This document shows, piece by piece, positions 1 to 10,245 of a stretch of DNA of 38,488 nt. The DNA is taken from IMG/VR virus record IMGVR_UViG_3300032291_002116, positions 1-38,488 of that record; one strand, 5' to 3'. The notes under the pieces were generated by a model. The model did not search any database, was not told the DNA's origin, and was given only the letters and a program-made list of their open reading frames with translations. This DNA comes from a virus. The position numbers and the translations under genes are program-made. The first letter of the stretch is position 1; each line of letters starts with the position of its first letter.

Positions 1-1830
1 ATAAATAAAAACTTTTCAGACTTTAAAACATCATTAATAGAGTTTGCTAAAACATATTTCCCTAACACTAATACTGACTTTACCCCTTCATCACCAGGAA
101 CAATGTTTATGGAGATGTCGTCATATGTAGGAGATGTTTTATCTTTTTATTTAGATAACCAAATCCAAGAAAACTTTCTCCAATTTGCAAGACAACAAGA
201 TAATATATATGCTTTAGCTTATATGTTAGGCTATAAACCTAAAGTAACTGGGGTAGCAACAGTAGATATAGATCTATACCAACTAGTCCCAGCTGCCGCT
301 GGAGAACCAGATTATAATTATTCTTTATATATACCTGAAAACTTTGAAATTTCATCTACAGGTAATACACCAACATCATTTCTTATTCAAGACCCAGTAG
401 ATTTTTCATTTTCAAGTTCTGCTGATCCAACACAAGTATCTATATATCAAACAACTGGGGCAAATATAGATTTTTATTTACTATCTAAAAGAAGAAAAGC
501 AATATCAGCAGCAATTCAAACAACTACTTTTGATTTTGGGACTGTCCAAAGGTATCCAACTGTAGAAATACAAGCTAATAATATAATCGGTATATTAGAT
601 ATTGTTGATAGTGATAGTAATACTTGGTATGAAGTACCATATTTAGCTCAAGAAATGATTTATGATACTATTAAAAATACTAACATAAATAATCCTAATT
701 TATCATCTGATGGTGGTAATACACCATATTTACTTCAACTTAAAAAAGCACCTAGACGATTTGTTACAAGATTTTTAGATGATACAACATTACAAATTCA
801 ATTTGGAGCAGGTACTAACACTGCTAATACAGATGAAGAAATAACCCCTAACCCTGATAATGTAGGTTTAGGATTACCATATAAAAGATCATTATTAACC
901 ACAGCATTCTCTCCTACTAATTTCTTATTTACTGATACTTATGGTATTGCCCCAAATAATACAACATTAACAGTTAGATATTTAACAGGAGGTGGATTAC
1001 AATCTAATATTCCATCAAATACTTTAACTAACTCAACAGATAAAAATAGAGTTAAATTTATTAATCAAGTTATCAATACAGGTAATTTAGCTGATACTAT
1101 ATTTAATTCTTTCACTACTAATAATTTAAATGCTTCAAGTGGTGGTGGAGGAGGAGACTCTATAGAACAAATTAGATTAAACGCTCTATCAACCTTCACC
1201 ACACAACAAAGAACAATAACACAAGACGATTATCTAGTTAGAACATTATCACTACCAGCTGAGTACGGAACTATAGCTAAAGTATATATTGAACCTGAAA
1301 AAATAGCTAATGTAATGCCCGGTGAAACCCCATCAGTACTAGATCTATTTATTCTCTCATTTAACGCTGATAAAAAATTAATAACATCATCACCAGCTTT
1401 AAAACAAAATTTATCAACTTATTTATCTCAAAATAGATCAATAAATGATTCTATTAAAATTAAAGATGCTTTTGTAATCAATATTGGTGTTGATTTTGAA
1501 GTAATAGTTTTACCTCAATATAATAATAATTTAGTGATAACAAATTGTATTACAGCTATACAAGATTACTTTAATATTGATAAATGGCAAATTAATGAGC
1601 CTATAATGATGAAAGATTTATATATTCTTTTAGACAAAATAACAGGTGTTCAAACTGTTAAAAATATATCAATAACTAATAAATTTAGCACAGTATTAGG
1701 ATATTCAGAATATTCATATGATATACCTGGAGCTACACTTAATAGTGTAATTTATCCAAGTTTAGACCCAATGATATTTGAAGTTAAATACCCAGATTCT
1801 GATATTAAAGGTCGTGTTGTATCTTTTTAA
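1..1830 (+). CDS. Baseplate wedge protein, gp6-like (5' end missing)
   Basis: The reading frame is open from base 1, so the gene starts upstream of the window; the first ATG at 103 is internal. The opening residues (INKNFSDFKTSLIEFAKTYF, then a PSSPGTMFMEMSSYVGDVLS-type stretch) match the N-terminal region of T4 gp6-type baseplate wedge proteins, which have a baseplate-J fold. Gp6 dimers form the ring that joins baseplate wedges around the hub of a contractile tail. A Gly-rich loop (GGGGGD, about residue 381 of the visible protein) precedes an IEQIRLNALSTFTTQQRTIT segment, typical of the conserved baseplate-J core. The next gene starts 20 bases downstream behind a promoter-like box. The gp6 assignment rests on recognition of the family pattern, not on an alignment. 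Confidence 0.8.
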   Translation: MNKNFSDFKTSLIEFAKTYFPNTNTDFTPSSPGTMFMEMSSYVGDVLSFYLDNQIQENFLQFARQQDNIYALAYMLGYKPKVTGVATVDIDLYQLVPAAAGEPDYNYSLYIPENFEISSTGNTPTSFLIQDPVDFSFSSSADPTQVSIYQTTGANIDFYLLSKRRKAISAAIQTTTFDFGTVQRYPTVEIQANNIIGILDIVDSDSNTWYEVPYLAQEMIYDTIKNTNINNPNLSSDGGNTPYLLQLKKAPRRFVTRFLDDTTLQIQFGAGTNTANTDEEITPNPDNVGLGLPYKRSLLTTAFSPTNFLFTDTYGIAPNNTTLTVRYLTGGGLQSNIPSNTLTNSTDKNRVKFINQVINTGNLADTIFNSFTTNNLNASSGGGGGDSIEQIRLNALSTFTTQQRTITQDDYLVRTLSLPAEYGTIAKVYIEPEKIANVMPGETPSVLDLFILSFNADKKLITSSPALKQNLSTYLSQNRSINDSIKIKDAFVINIGVDFEVIVLPQYNNNLVITNCITAIQDYFNIDKWQINEPIMMKDLYILLDKITGVQTVKNISITNKFSTVLGYSEYSYDIPGATLNSVIYPSLDPMIFEVKYPDSDIKGRVVSF

Positions 1831-1836
1831 TATTTT

Positions 1837-1846
1837 ATATTTATAA
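1837..1846 (+). promoter_or_regulatory. ATATTTATAA box, 3 nt before start codon
   Basis: One copy of the recurring ATATTTATAAT-like box, lying between the gp6-like stop codon and the ATG at 1850. It fits a promoter giving a nearly leaderless mRNA, but that role is inferred from repetition and position only. Confidence 0.45.
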
Positions 1847-1849
1847 CAA

Positions 1850-2938
1850 ATGGCTGTATACAAATTATTTCCTTCACAAGACGCTACAATATACTCTAAA
1901 TACCCTAATAAAAATACAGGGTTAAATGAGATATTATCAATAAATATTGAAGACGCACAAGACAGTGGTAACACACAAGCTACTAGAACTTTAATCCAAT
2001 TTTCTTCAACAGAAATAGCTAATGTAATCAATAATAAAGTAGGTAATTCTATTTGGAGTGCATCTTTAAGAGGATTCATAGCAGAAGCTAATGGACTAAA
2101 CTTAGATACTACTTTAGAAGTATATGCTATAACAGGTTCTTGGAATATGGGTACAGGAAAATACTCTTACATCCCAGAGTATACTAACGGAGTAAGTTGG
2201 TATAATAAATTATCATCAGGGAGTGGAGCATGGAGAACAACAGGATTTCCTGCGGGAGTAACAGGATCATATGGTTCCGTGAGTGGTGGGGGTAATTGGT
2301 ATACTTCATCTTATACGCAGTCATTTTCATACTATGATGATAAAGACATAAATATAAATGTTACACCTATAATTAGAAGCTGGTACTCAGGTTCTATAGC
2401 TAATAACGGATTTATTATTAAACAAGCTGTTGAATTTATAGATGATTCTCAATATAATATTAATCTAGATTATTTTTCAAGAGACACCCATACTATATAC
2501 CCTCCACAATTAGAAATAAAATGGAGAGACTATTCATTTATAACAGGATCATTAACTGAAATAAATGTATTCCCTACTACAATAGCAATAGACAACAACC
2601 CAGGCACATTCTACCCAGATAGTGATAATATTTTTAGAGTAAATAGTAGACCTGAATACCCAGCTAGAGTATTTGCTACTGCTTCATATTTTACTCAAAA
2701 TTATTATCTACCAACAGCATCATATTATGCTATTAAAGATTTATACACTAATGAATATGTAATTGATTTTGATAATCAATTTACTCAATTAAGTGTAGAT
2801 GAGAATGGAAGTTATTTTAAGCTTTATATGAACGGCTTGGAACCTGAACGATTTTATAGTATATTGATTAAGACCACTATAAATGGTAACACGATGGTAT
2901 TTGATGATAACTATTATTTTAAAGTAATAAATGGCTAA
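1850..2938 (+). CDS. Tail/baseplate structural protein with DNRLRE-like domain
   Basis: A 362-residue protein. The N-terminal part (FPSQDATIYSKYPNKNTGLN, then RTLIQF about 45 residues on) has the look of a DNRLRE-type beta-sandwich, a domain found in surface and carbohydrate-associated proteins. The middle is rich in Ser, Gly, Tyr and Trp, as in phage fibre and baseplate-attached proteins. It sits between the gp6-like wedge gene and a very large tail protein and overlaps the next gene by 8 bases, so it is probably co-translated with the tail module. A role in the distal tail or in host-surface contact is inferred from position and composition. Confidence 0.55.
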   Translation: MAVYKLFPSQDATIYSKYPNKNTGLNEILSINIEDAQDSGNTQATRTLIQFSSTEIANVINNKVGNSIWSASLRGFIAEANGLNLDTTLEVYAITGSWNMGTGKYSYIPEYTNGVSWYNKLSSGSGAWRTTGFPAGVTGSYGSVSGGGNWYTSSYTQSFSYYDDKDININVTPIIRSWYSGSIANNGFIIKQAVEFIDDSQYNINLDYFSRDTHTIYPPQLEIKWRDYSFITGSLTEINVFPTTIAIDNNPGTFYPDSDNIFRVNSRPEYPARVFATASYFTQNYYLPTASYYAIKDLYTNEYVIDFDNQFTQLSVDENGSYFKLYMNGLEPERFYSILIKTTINGNTMVFDDNYYFKVING

Positions 2939-3275
2939 GTATCCACTAACTAAAACAGTTTACCCAAAAGGAGTATATGAAAATATTATAGACACTTCAT
3001 TTGCTCAAACTCCTCCTGCTCCTAAAGAGAATACTATAACTGTAAACCAGTTTTTTAGTTATTATAATACTATATTCTATGATATACCTGTAGAAGGTGA
3101 TATTAATTCACATGCTTATTTAGTTAAAAAAAGTGGGGAATACGTTGGGGTAACTGGGTTCAATGAAGATACTCAAATATTATTAGACGAAATATCATCA
3201 CTACAAAAAGAAAATCTAGCATTAAATCAACAAATAACCAACATACAACTCTCTGGATCTGTAACCAACATATAA
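2931..3275 (+). CDS. Small tail-module protein with C-terminal coiled coil
   Basis: A 114-residue protein with no family I recognise. The last 35 residues (LLDEISSLQKENLALNQQIT and onward) form a heptad-like helix that could make a coiled coil. The first half is Pro- and Tyr-rich (KTVYPKGVYENI). It overlaps the upstream gene by 8 bases and ends 5 bases before the 1608-residue tail gene, so it is embedded in a translationally linked tail cassette. It is probably a small virion or assembly protein bridging its two neighbours; this is inference. Confidence 0.6.
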   Translation: MAKYPLTKTVYPKGVYENIIDTSFAQTPPAPKENTITVNQFFSYYNTIFYDIPVEGDINSHAYLVKKSGEYVGVTGFNEDTQILLDEISSLQKENLALNQQITNIQLSGSVTNI

Positions 3276-3280
3276 TCTAA

Positions 3281-6200
3281 ATGGCTATAAATGTTTCTCA
3301 AATACTTAATTCTGAACAGTATTCACTAAATGAAGTTAATTTATTAAATGCTTCATCAATTGATGTAACATTTAATCCATCAACAAATTATATAGAATAT
3401 ATTATTACTGACAATAATAATTCATTTAAAATAGTTGATGAACAATATAATAAATATTCTTTCCCAACAGATGGAACAGTAACATCTAACGCTATATCAT
3501 CTATTGAATTTGACCCAACACTTGATATAAAAAGTAAAAATTTAAATGTTGGTGATTATATTACTCATTATAATTTCTTTCAAAATGAAGTTGACACTTC
3601 TCCATATGATAAAAATTTATTTATTAAAGAAATATCAGCTGATAGAACAGAAGTAGTTATAGGATTTTTATACTTATTTACAAATTTACAAAGTGTAGTT
3701 GATCGTTTAAAAATAAATAATAGTAATTATTTTAAGGAATTTTATTTAAACTTTGGTAGTGGAAATATATATTTAGCTAATAATATACAAGTTAGTTCTA
3801 ATAATACATTAACAATTAATTTATACAAACCCCTTCCGTCTAATATTAGTATAAATGCTTCGTTTTGGATTGTTACTAAAATAGCAGATACTTTAAGTTT
3901 CTCTATCAATATTACACCAGAACCGTATGTCCCAACTGCTACTTATCTAAATATTAAAGGTCCTAATTTTAATTTACCTACTAATGATCAAACTAACAAT
4001 TCTACAGGATATTTAGATTATAATACTTTACTACAAATACAATCAGTATCTTCATCAAATCAAATTAAAAGTTTATTATCATCATCTGGGATAAACATAA
4101 ATATAGATTATACTGATTTTAAGAATTTTATTCACTTCTCATCAGTTTACCAAAGATTAGAAAACTTTTATTATAAAGTAAGCCAAATAGAAAGCTTAAC
4201 TAACCAAATAAATAGTTGGTCCTCAGTAACAAACTCTTCTTCTAGTATAAATAATCTTCAAGCTCAAATAACAAGTATTATTACTAATTTTGATAATTAT
4301 GATTACTACTTATACTACAACTCAAGTTCTTGGGCATGGCCTAAATCTAATAGTACTTTACCATATATTCTTTATTCAACAGGTAGTGCTCAAGTAATTA
4401 ATTGGTTAGGTAGTGGAGAAAATTTAACTGGAATTTTAGGTAGTGCTTCTTTATATGATGAAAGAAATCAAGATAGTTTATATTATTCCATCCCAGCATA
4501 TATAAGAGATGATGAGCGAAACGCTCCTTATTACTTGTTTATAGAAATGATGGGTCAACATTATGATAATATATGGACTTATTATAAGGATGTAACTAAT
4601 TTACATCTAGCTGATAATAGATTAGATCATGGTATTTCTAAAGATTTAGTAGCTGAAGCGCTTAAATCATTTGGAATTAAAATATATCAAAATAACTTCA
4701 CATCAGATGATTTATACTTATCATTTTTAGGATATATATCTAATAATCCTAATACTACTGGGTCATTACCTGTAGCTACAGGCTCATTTCAAGATTATAT
4801 TAGTAATTATGTAACTGCTTCTTATGAAGCGTCTGTAAATCCTTTAGATAACTATAATAAAGAGATATATAAACGTATTTATCATAATTTACCATACTTA
4901 TCTAAAACTAAAGGTACTATACCTGGTTTACGAGCTTTAATAAATTGCTTTGGTATACCTGATACTGTCTTAAGAATTAGTGAATTTGGAGGTAGAGACA
5001 AAGATACTTCTACTTATGATTATTTTGATCAACAATTTAATTACGCTGCTATTGCTAGTTCATCCACCGAAATATTTACTCCTTGGTTTTTAAGCACAGC
5101 TTGGAGTTCTAGTATCAATGATAGCAAAGCATCATCAGTACAATTTAGATTTAAAACTAATAACTCCGATACTGGGTCAAATTATCAAATGTGGAGTCTA
5201 TCTACCGTGGGAGCAGGGACATATCCTTCATCATCATTAGTCCTTAGATATAGTGGATCAGGTCTAACTACAAGTTCATATAATGGGTCATCATTAAATC
5301 CTTATTACCAGCATGCTTATTTAACATTTTACCCAAAAGTAAATGATATTGTAAACACAGCTAGTATATATCTACCATTTTTTGATCATGGGTGGTGGTC
5401 AATTATGATTAATAAATTTCAAGATACCTACATATTATACGCTGGTAATAAACTTTATTATGATGGATATGATGGTAATCAAATAGGATATTTAGCTTCT
5501 TCATCAATTACATTAGCTAATACTTCTTGGACTGCTAGCCAAGCATCTACATTTCTCTCATCATCTGTTAACATAGGAGGAACAACATACAACAAATTTA
5601 CAGGCTCATTACAGGAAATAAGATACTGGATTAAAACCGGAAGTGTAGATTCATTTAAAGATTTTGTGATGAATCCTCAATCTATAGATTATTCTGGAGA
5701 GATTTTATATGATGATTATTTAGCATTTAGACTACCTTTAGGAGGAGATTTATATACTGGATCACAATCTGTACATCCTAGAACAACTGGATCTTGGGCT
5801 ATAACTTCTTCATTTATATCTTCTAATGATGCAACATTAACTAATGTTTCTTTCACTCCTAATATAGAACCAAGATTTTTAAATTCTCCTATTATAGGTT
5901 TAAGAGGTAGAGTAACAGACAAAATACAAATTGTATCTTCTAGTTTACCTACAGGAAGTGTATTATCACAATATATATCTTTAGAACAAAATTACCCATC
6001 ACTAGGTAGTGAATCACCTGATGTTAACATGTTAGAGGTAGCATTTTCACCTCAAAATGAAATTAATGATGATATTATTGATTCATTAGGATATTTTAAT
6101 ATAGGAGAATATATTGGTGATCCAAGACAAGTATCATCATCTGCTACTTCATATCCTGACTTAAACACTTTAAGTAATAATTTCTTCCAAAAATATTTTG

Positions 6201-8107
6201 ATTCTTATGATTTAAATGATTATATAAGATTAATTAAATATTTTGATAACTCATTATTTAAGATGATTAAAGATTTTGTTCCTGCAAGAACAAGTCTTAC
6301 AACCGGTGTAGTTATTAAACAACATATCTTAGAAAGAAATAAATACCCTCAACCACAAGTTAATAATACTCAATTCCAAAATATCAATGTTTATTCTTCA
6401 AGTGCTGGTTTATATGAAGTATCTAATTATGGAGAAGATTTAACATATGAAGGCACTATAGATACTGCTTTTATAGATGGAGGTACTGGAGGAACATTTA
6501 ATCAATATAATGTATTAACAACTACCCAAACCTCATCATTTATAGTATCTGGTTCATTCATAGTAGACCCAGAAGAATATATTAATTACTTTAATATTTC
6601 TTCAAGTACTATAACAAATAATACTAACAGTCAAGTTAATTGGAGCAATGGAGAAATAACAACTAATTTTAACGGATTAATCATATTAATAGCATCAGGT
6701 AGTAATAGCCCTGGAGGAAACACTATTGATTTAAGATTTTCTTCTTCATTACAAGGAACTATAAGTACAACCACAACCGGTGCTACCACATTTAATATTA
6801 CTTCATCTCTTATATCATGCTCATATGGTGAAAAATTTTCACTACATATACAGGATGGAGGAGATGGCCCTAATACAGTAGGTACTCAATTTGGATTATA
6901 TAATGTATTACCCTATTCTCAACAAACTTGGCCTCAATACTATACTGGATCAACAGGAGTATCTACTATAATTCACTCAACACAAGACGAATTTTATAAT
7001 GGAGAACTCCCAGGTACAGAGATTATTGTTACTACAGGAGAATTAAACCCAGATAATCAATTTAAAACACCTGTCATCACAGGTATATATTATATTCCTA
7101 CAATATATAACCCAAGTATTACCCCAGAAGATACATTTTTAAATACCAATACATCACCTAACCCAGGTGAAATATATTTATGGAAAGGTAATTCAATAAT
7201 AAAAATTAATAGAATTGATGCTAATGGTGTAGATCAATCTGCTCTTTTATCACAACTTCAATCCATTATTATAAATTTTGATGAAGTAGGAAATACAACA
7301 TCTTACATTAATTCAATACAACCTCAAGAAGATTATTACCTATATAACGCGGGAGGATATTTTCCTAATGTTATAGTTGGTAATATAAATGATTATAGTT
7401 TTTTAGTCTCTACTTCATCTTGGTATGCACCTCTCCAAACAGATCCTCTAAATACACCTTCTAATTTTAATTTACTAACAGGAAATACATTAAATTATTT
7501 TAATACTTCCTCTGGAGTATGGAGATTAGGAGACACCCCAAATAAAATTATCCAAATTCAAGTTAGTGGAAACGCTGACATTGCAGTTCCTACTAATTTA
7601 TTATTAAGAGTTCAAGCTAATGATACCTTAATTGGCAGTTCTGTACTTTTAGCTTCTGGACCAGGATCAGGTATAACTTTTAATAAAACTATAACTTTTA
7701 GTTCATCTTTTTATCATCCTATAGAAAATGATAATATATATATTGGTTTAACAAGACAAGGAGGAGGCTCTACTTCTATATTAGTTAATAATTTATACAT
7801 TAGTGCTTCTTTACTTGGTTCTAGTTCATATAATGCTTCTTCATCTTTAGTAATATTCAACCCATCTTTTTTTAATTTTGATTATAATGATTATAATCCA
7901 ATATTAGATAATGCTGAGATACCTAGACCCTCAGTAGTATGGATGGATGTAGATTATTCTCAAAATCCCGTGATTCCTGTTAATTTTAATAATATATTAA
8001 ATAATAGCGCTGATAGAGCATTTGTCCAAGATTCAAATTATAGTTCAAAATCTTGGTCTAATTTAAGATATAATGGTAGTAGAACAAATTCATTTAGAAA
8101 CATATGA
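3281..8107 (+). CDS. Giant tail/baseplate protein with LamG-like region
   Basis: At 1608 residues this is the largest protein here. It has a Ser/Asn/Tyr-rich composition typical of phage tail structural proteins. A central block (IPAYIRDDERNAPYYLFIEM, then YNKEIYKRIYHNLPYLSKTK and GTIPGLRALINCFGIP) is a well-conserved tail-protein core in uncultured T4-like phages. It is followed by a concanavalin/LamG-like beta-rich region (SVQFRFKTNN to GSLQEIRYWIKTGSVDSFKD, about residues 620-790). The C-terminal third is repetitive beta-structure without a recognisable domain. The stop overlaps the next start (ATGA at 8104). It may play the part of gp7/gp10-type wedge or fibre-attachment proteins; the exact T4 equivalent is not clear. 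Confidence 0.65.
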   Translation: MAINVSQILNSEQYSLNEVNLLNASSIDVTFNPSTNYIEYIITDNNNSFKIVDEQYNKYSFPTDGTVTSNAISSIEFDPTLDIKSKNLNVGDYITHYNFFQNEVDTSPYDKNLFIKEISADRTEVVIGFLYLFTNLQSVVDRLKINNSNYFKEFYLNFGSGNIYLANNIQVSSNNTLTINLYKPLPSNISINASFWIVTKIADTLSFSINITPEPYVPTATYLNIKGPNFNLPTNDQTNNSTGYLDYNTLLQIQSVSSSNQIKSLLSSSGININIDYTDFKNFIHFSSVYQRLENFYYKVSQIESLTNQINSWSSVTNSSSSINNLQAQITSIITNFDNYDYYLYYNSSSWAWPKSNSTLPYILYSTGSAQVINWLGSGENLTGILGSASLYDERNQDSLYYSIPAYIRDDERNAPYYLFIEMMGQHYDNIWTYYKDVTNLHLADNRLDHGISKDLVAEALKSFGIKIYQNNFTSDDLYLSFLGYISNNPNTTGSLPVATGSFQDYISNYVTASYEASVNPLDNYNKEIYKRIYHNLPYLSKTKGTIPGLRALINCFGIPDTVLRISEFGGRDKDTSTYDYFDQQFNYAAIASSSTEIFTPWFLSTAWSSSINDSKASSVQFRFKTNNSDTGSNYQMWSLSTVGAGTYPSSSLVLRYSGSGLTTSSYNGSSLNPYYQHAYLTFYPKVNDIVNTASIYLPFFDHGWWSIMINKFQDTYILYAGNKLYYDGYDGNQIGYLASSSITLANTSWTASQASTFLSSSVNIGGTTYNKFTGSLQEIRYWIKTGSVDSFKDFVMNPQSIDYSGEILYDDYLAFRLPLGGDLYTGSQSVHPRTTGSWAITSSFISSNDATLTNVSFTPNIEPRFLNSPIIGLRGRVTDKIQIVSSSLPTGSVLSQYISLEQNYPSLGSESPDVNMLEVAFSPQNEINDDIIDSLGYFNIGEYIGDPRQVSSSATSYPDLNTLSNNFFQKYFDSYDLNDYIRLIKYFDNSLFKMIKDFVPARTSLTTGVVIKQHILERNKYPQPQVNNTQFQNINVYSSSAGLYEVSNYGEDLTYEGTIDTAFIDGGTGGTFNQYNVLTTTQTSSFIVSGSFIVDPEEYINYFNISSSTITNNTNSQVNWSNGEITTNFNGLIILIASGSNSPGGNTIDLRFSSSLQGTISTTTTGATTFNITSSLISCSYGEKFSLHIQDGGDGPNTVGTQFGLYNVLPYSQQTWPQYYTGSTGVSTIIHSTQDEFYNGELPGTEIIVTTGELNPDNQFKTPVITGIYYIPTIYNPSITPEDTFLNTNTSPNPGEIYLWKGNSIIKINRIDANGVDQSALLSQLQSIIINFDEVGNTTSYINSIQPQEDYYLYNAGGYFPNVIVGNINDYSFLVSTSSWYAPLQTDPLNTPSNFNLLTGNTLNYFNTSSGVWRLGDTPNKIIQIQVSGNADIAVPTNLLLRVQANDTLIGSSVLLASGPGSGITFNKTITFSSSFYHPIENDNIYIGLTRQGGGSTSILVNNLYISASLLGSSSYNASSSLVIFNPSFFNFDYNDYNPILDNAEIPRPSVVWMDVDYSQNPVIPVNFNNILNNSADRAFVQDSNYSSKSWSNLRYNGSRTNSFRNI

Positions 8108-9543
8108 GTGATCAAAATTATTTTACAAATATTGATGTAACTGGGGATTTTAATGATCCTACTATAGATAATAGTGGATATGGTTCATTGCCAGCAGCTG
8201 AAAAAAATCAAACATATTTTGCTTATTTTAATGGTGTAGGTAGTACTTCCCCTGAAATTTTAGATCAAACAGCTTATTTTATAAAATATTTAATTGATGT
8301 CCAAGGTAATGTAGTTACTCCTCAAGCTAATTCTATTGATTTATTAAATCTAAATCAAAATTTTGAAATTGGAAAAATAGCTAATGTTACAAGTTTAGAA
8401 GGAACAACCCTATTTAACACATTATTAGGTAATAAAACTATTACAGGTGTAGGAAAAATTGAACCTATATTTGTTACACAAACTGGATCTGGTATACAAG
8501 ATTTTGTGAAAACTGTTGTATTCACTGATGTATTTAATGATTACACTTATGACGAATATGATTTTGCTTTTAACGCTCAAAAAAACTTTCAAAGTCTTTA
8601 CAATGACCTAACAGTGATCGAATTTACCTCATCGCCTTTTAACCCTAACAATAATTTCGCAACAGGATCACTTTCATCTTTTACAAGCTTATCAAGCTCA
8701 TACCTCTTCCCAGTAAATACATCTACTTATAGTAATCCTGTTCAATTCTCAGTTGATACTATACTATTTACTGCTGTAACACCCAACCACCCTATAGTAA
8801 ATACTTATATAAGAATAGTTACATCTTCTATTGACAACCCAACTGTATTTGATTATGTGTTATGTTCTAAGACTTATCAATATAACACTTCCCAAATAAC
8901 TAATAATTACGCAGGTAAACAACTTTCAGTTACATCTTCTTTTACTTCATTTAGTAGTGGGTCTAGGGTTAGGGCTGAAATATATATAGATGATAATGAT
9001 ACTTTTGATGATACAAGTTTCTTCAATTACTCTAAGTTTAAACTAATACCTCAATACTCCAACCCAGCTAATACTACACATCCATATTGGTATCCTACTC
9101 CTAGAACTACTGATAGTTTTTACTTAACAGCATCTACAGCTTTAGGAAATGCTTATGATTTTAACTTCCAACAAACTCTACCTACACAATCACTTGGTTT
9201 TTCAACTATAGCTACTCCATTTCAACCTATACCTGGTGATTTTATTAGGTTTGAGCGTAATCCTTTAAAAACATTTGTTGTATATGAAGTTATAACAGAT
9301 ACTCCTGGTCACAGTTTAGTCCTTAGACTAAATAAACCTATTCCAGCTGGTACTCAAATTCAAAATTGTGTTTTATATAGAATTATACCAAATGGTAATT
9401 ATATAATATTAGATGTTAAAAAACCTGATGGTACAACAGGACAACCTTTAACTGGTTTTCTCAAACCTCAATATATGTCTAAAGAGTTAGAAGATAATTT
9501 CACAAATATAATTCAAAAACTTGCCGCAGAAGGCACAATATAA
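8104..9543 (+). CDS. Tail-module structural protein, unknown
   Basis: A 479-residue protein starting in a 4-base ATGA overlap with the giant tail gene. It is Ser/Thr/Asn/Tyr-rich with many short beta-prone stretches and no signal peptide or membrane segment. The C-terminal end (MSKELEDNFTNIIQKLAAEG) is a helical tail after a beta-rich body. There are no enzyme motifs. Position and composition suggest a baseplate or tail virion protein acting with the upstream gene. I do not recognise a named family. Confidence 0.6.
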   Translation: MSDQNYFTNIDVTGDFNDPTIDNSGYGSLPAAEKNQTYFAYFNGVGSTSPEILDQTAYFIKYLIDVQGNVVTPQANSIDLLNLNQNFEIGKIANVTSLEGTTLFNTLLGNKTITGVGKIEPIFVTQTGSGIQDFVKTVVFTDVFNDYTYDEYDFAFNAQKNFQSLYNDLTVIEFTSSPFNPNNNFATGSLSSFTSLSSSYLFPVNTSTYSNPVQFSVDTILFTAVTPNHPIVNTYIRIVTSSIDNPTVFDYVLCSKTYQYNTSQITNNYAGKQLSVTSSFTSFSSGSRVRAEIYIDDNDTFDDTSFFNYSKFKLIPQYSNPANTTHPYWYPTPRTTDSFYLTASTALGNAYDFNFQQTLPTQSLGFSTIATPFQPIPGDFIRFERNPLKTFVVYEVITDTPGHSLVLRLNKPIPAGTQIQNCVLYRIIPNGNYIILDVKKPDGTTGQPLTGFLKPQYMSKELEDNFTNIIQKLAAEGTI

Positions 9544-9545
9544 TA

Positions 9546-9556
9546 ATATTTATAAT
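9546..9556 (+). promoter_or_regulatory. ATATTTATAAT box, 16 nt before start codon
   Basis: Exact copy of the recurring 11-base box, immediately after the stop of the upstream gene and followed by a purely A/T leader to the ATG at 9573. Promoter role inferred. Confidence 0.5.
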
Positions 9557-9572
9557 AAATTAAAATAAAAAA

Positions 9573-10229
9573 ATGGGATATTTAAATAACCAAATAATAA
9601 CAGTTGATGCTATTTTAACTAAAAAAGGTAGAGAGTTATTAGCAAAAAATGACGGCTCATTCCGTATTACTCAATTCTCATTATCAGATGATGAAATTGA
9701 TTATACATTATTCAACCCAAACAATCCTTCAGGCTCTGCTTATTATGGCCAAGCAATTGAAGGTATGCCTTTATTAGAAGCATTTTCTGATGAGACACAA
9801 ATAATGAAGTATTTACTTACTACATTACCTCGTGGCACAGCTAAAATGCCTATTCTTAATATTGGTTATACTAATATAGTATTAAAACAAGGAGCTTCAC
9901 TTTCAATAACACCTCAAACATTAAATTACTTAGGTGGCTCTCAAACATATGAAGCATCAGGATATAACTTTACTATAGGTGATGTTAGAACAATGAGTGT
10001 GTTCAATGGTGTAGGTATTAATACAGATGCCTCTACTGCTTTAAATTCAACAACTACTCTTGGAACTAATGTGTCTAAAACAGTAATTGGTACTACATTA
10101 AACATGACTGGTACTACAATTAATACATTATTTGGTTCACAAACTCAATTACAAACTGTATTAATTATACAAGGTAGAGATAGTGGAGCAAGAGTAACTA
10201 TCCCAATCACTGTAACAAGAGTTAGCTAA
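9573..10229 (+). CDS. Conserved tail-associated virion protein, unknown
   Basis: A 218-residue protein. The N-terminus (MGYLNNQIITVDAILTKKGR, then ELLAKNDGSFRITQFSLSDD) is a pattern I associate with conserved structural proteins in the tail modules of uncultured marine T4-like phages. The second half is Thr/Gly/Asn-rich and beta-prone, ending in an ITVTRVS strand. It has no catalytic motif and no membrane segment. It has its own promoter-like box and is followed after 16 bases by another structural gene. Its function in the particle is unknown. Confidence 0.6.
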   Translation: MGYLNNQIITVDAILTKKGRELLAKNDGSFRITQFSLSDDEIDYTLFNPNNPSGSAYYGQAIEGMPLLEAFSDETQIMKYLLTTLPRGTAKMPILNIGYTNIVLKQGASLSITPQTLNYLGGSQTYEASGYNFTIGDVRTMSVFNGVGINTDASTALNSTTTLGTNVSKTVIGTTLNMTGTTINTLFGSQTQLQTVLIIQGRDSGARVTIPITVTRVS

Positions 10230-10245
10230 TAAAATATCATAAAAA

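Noticed and set aside
1762-2079. Minus-strand open frame of 105 codons
   Set aside because: It lies opposite the end of the gp6-like gene and the start of the next gene, has no recognisable protein features, and every convincing gene here is on the + strand.
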